From: Bacillota bacterium
GTDB taxonomy: Bacteria > Bacillota > Clostridia > Lachnospirales > Bianqueaceae
Direction: 5' to 3'
Assembly: GCA_017441925.1 (NCBI GenBank)
Contig: JAFRUE010000014.1
Span: 105,396-169,395, forward strand
DNA length: 64,000 nt
Shown here: one piece after another, positions 63,098 to 64,000 of the stretch
Position numbering within the stretch: position 1 is the stretch's first letter
Layout: each line of letters starts with the position of its first letter
Program-made: the position numbers and the translations under genes
The notes under the pieces: generated by a model
The model's database searches: none
Seen by the model: only the letters and a program-made list of their open reading frames with translations
Told to the model about the DNA's origin: nothing

Positions 63098-64000
63098 TTA
63101 GTCGAGGATCTCGATAACAGTACCGGAACCAACGGTACGTCCGCCTTCACGGATAGCGAAACGCAGACCGACTTCCATAGCTACCGGATAGATCAGCTCA
63201 ACAGTCATAACCGTGTTATCTCCAGGCATGCACATCTCAACGCCATCCTCAAGGGTGATAACGCCGGTGACGTCCGTTGTACGGAAATAGAACTGAGGAC
63301 GATAGTTGGAAACGAACGGAGTATGACGTCCGCCCTCTTCCTTCTTCAGAACGTAGACCTGACCCTTAACCTTCTTGTGAGGGGTAACGGAACCGGGCTT
63401 AGCCAGAACCTGTCCGCGCTCGATCTCATTTCTCTGAATACCACGAAGCAGGCATCCGACGTTGTCGCCGGCCATAGCCTCATCCATGGACTTGTGGAAT
63501 GTCTCGATACCGGTTACAACGTAAGCCTGAGTCTCACGATGCAGACCAACACGCTCAACGCTGTCGCCCAGATGCAGAACGCCACGCTCTACACGGCCGG
63601 TAGCAACAGTACCACGACCGGAAATCGTGAATACGTCCTCAACAGGCATCAGGAAAGGCTTCTCCTCATCACGGACCGGAGCCGGAACATACTCGTCAAC
63701 GGTATCCATCAGTTCCATGATCTTGTCACCCCACTCGCTGTCCGGATCCTGCAGAGCCTGCAGAGCGGAACCGCGGACGATCGGGCATCCCTCAAAGCCG
63801 TTCTTCTCAAGCTCTTCGGTAACTTCCATCTCAACGAGGTCAAGAAGCTCAGGATCATCGACCATGTCGCACTTGTTCAGGAATACAACGATGTAGGGAA
63901 CGCCTACCTGACGAGCCAGAAGAATGTGCTCGCTGGTCTGAGCCATAACACCGTCAGTAGCAGCAACAACGAGGATAGCGCCGTCCATCTGGGCAGCACC
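63098..64000 (-). CDS. tuf: Elongation factor Tu, C-terminal 300 residues (runs off the window)
   Basis: The reading frame is open through the window end ([17 protein letters not shown]). It contains the G4 motif [20 protein letters not shown] (G5), [21 protein letters not shown] of domain 2, and the C-terminal [10 protein letters not shown] and [15 protein letters not shown]-Tu brings aminoacyl-tRNA to the ribosome. The N-terminal P-loop is outside. A strong terminator follows. Confidence 0.97.
   Translation of the reverse strand, partial: GAAQMDGAILVVAATDGVMAQTSEHILLARQVGVPYIVVFLNKCDMVDDPELLDLVEMEVTEELEKNGFEGCPIVRGSALQALQDPDSEWGDKIMELMDTVDEYVPAPVRDEEKPFLMPVEDVFTISGRGTVATGRVERGVLHLGDSVERVGLHRETQAYVVTGIETFHKSMDEAMAGDNVGCLLRGIQRNEIERGQVLAKPGSVTPHKKVKGQVYVLKKEEGGRHTPFVSNYRPQFYFRTTDVTGVITLEDGVEMCMPGDNTVMTVELIYPVAMEVGLRFAIREGGRTVGSGTVIEILD

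Overview
The window looks like chromosomal DNA of a Clostridia-class Bacillota, most like Lachnospiraceae. This rests on gene content: HU, a DivIC/FtsB-like protein, RqcP, pth-mfd, a DnaD/DnaI primosome pair, TmcAL, a CIRCE-controlled groESL, and consensus TTGACA/TATAAT promoters with strong AGGAGG ribosome sites. The backbone is fairly GC-rich. The surface-polysaccharide island (about 11.7-21 kb) and its neighbours (3-6 kb) are visibly AT-rich, which suggests acquired DNA. Genus and species cannot be read from the sequence.

Layout. 1-2.5 kb: a minus-strand amino-sugar operon, nagB - hexapeptide (GlmU-C-like) acetyltransferase - glmM. Its leader contains what I read as a glmS self-cleaving ribozyme, placed before nagB instead of glmS. 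2.6-11.7 kb: a mobile-element zone. It holds a 296-bp IS21-type MITE with a 7-bp target duplication, a plus-strand MBOAT/AlgJ-like O-acetylation pair, a 44-bp micro-element, a remnant IS21 end, and a three-level nest (intact IS21 inside a second IS21 inside an IS256-family transposase gene). 11.7-26.6 kb: a 13-gene minus-strand exopolysaccharide operon from a CapD-like dehydratase to a terminal glycosyltransferase, including a Wzx flippase, a Wzy-like polymerase, a pyruvyltransferase and a BY-kinase homologue that has lost its P-loop. 26.7-33.5 kb: FtsB/DivIC-like, HU, RqcP and the pth-mfd-foldase operon. 33.6-37.8 kb: murC, then a DnaA-box cluster, a promoter, a long structured leader, and the dnaD-dnaI operon.

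37.8-46.4 kb: an apparent minus-strand operon (1211-residue LamG/toroid-like protein, GH18/SH3 protein, hflX, sua5, unknown gene). 46.4-50.2 kb: a MacB-type ABC exporter. 50.5-53.8 kb: clpB and a small unknown gene. 54.0-54.2 kb: tRNA-Glu and tRNA-Cys. 54.3-57.2 kb: an XRE/zinc-ribbon regulator and groESL with a perfect CIRCE. 57.3-64 kb: tmcAL, a membrane-anchored foldase, two lipoproteins, and the 3' part of tuf running off the window.

How it fits together. The first operon could supply GlcNAc-1-P, and hence UDP-GlcNAc, for peptidoglycan and for the exopolysaccharide locus. If the ribozyme reading is right, GlcN6P feeds back on nagB, which makes sense only if NagB works in the biosynthetic direction. 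The O-acetylation pair and the pyruvyltransferase would decorate the exported polysaccharide. All database-level identity, novelty and absence-of-glmS claims are untested here.
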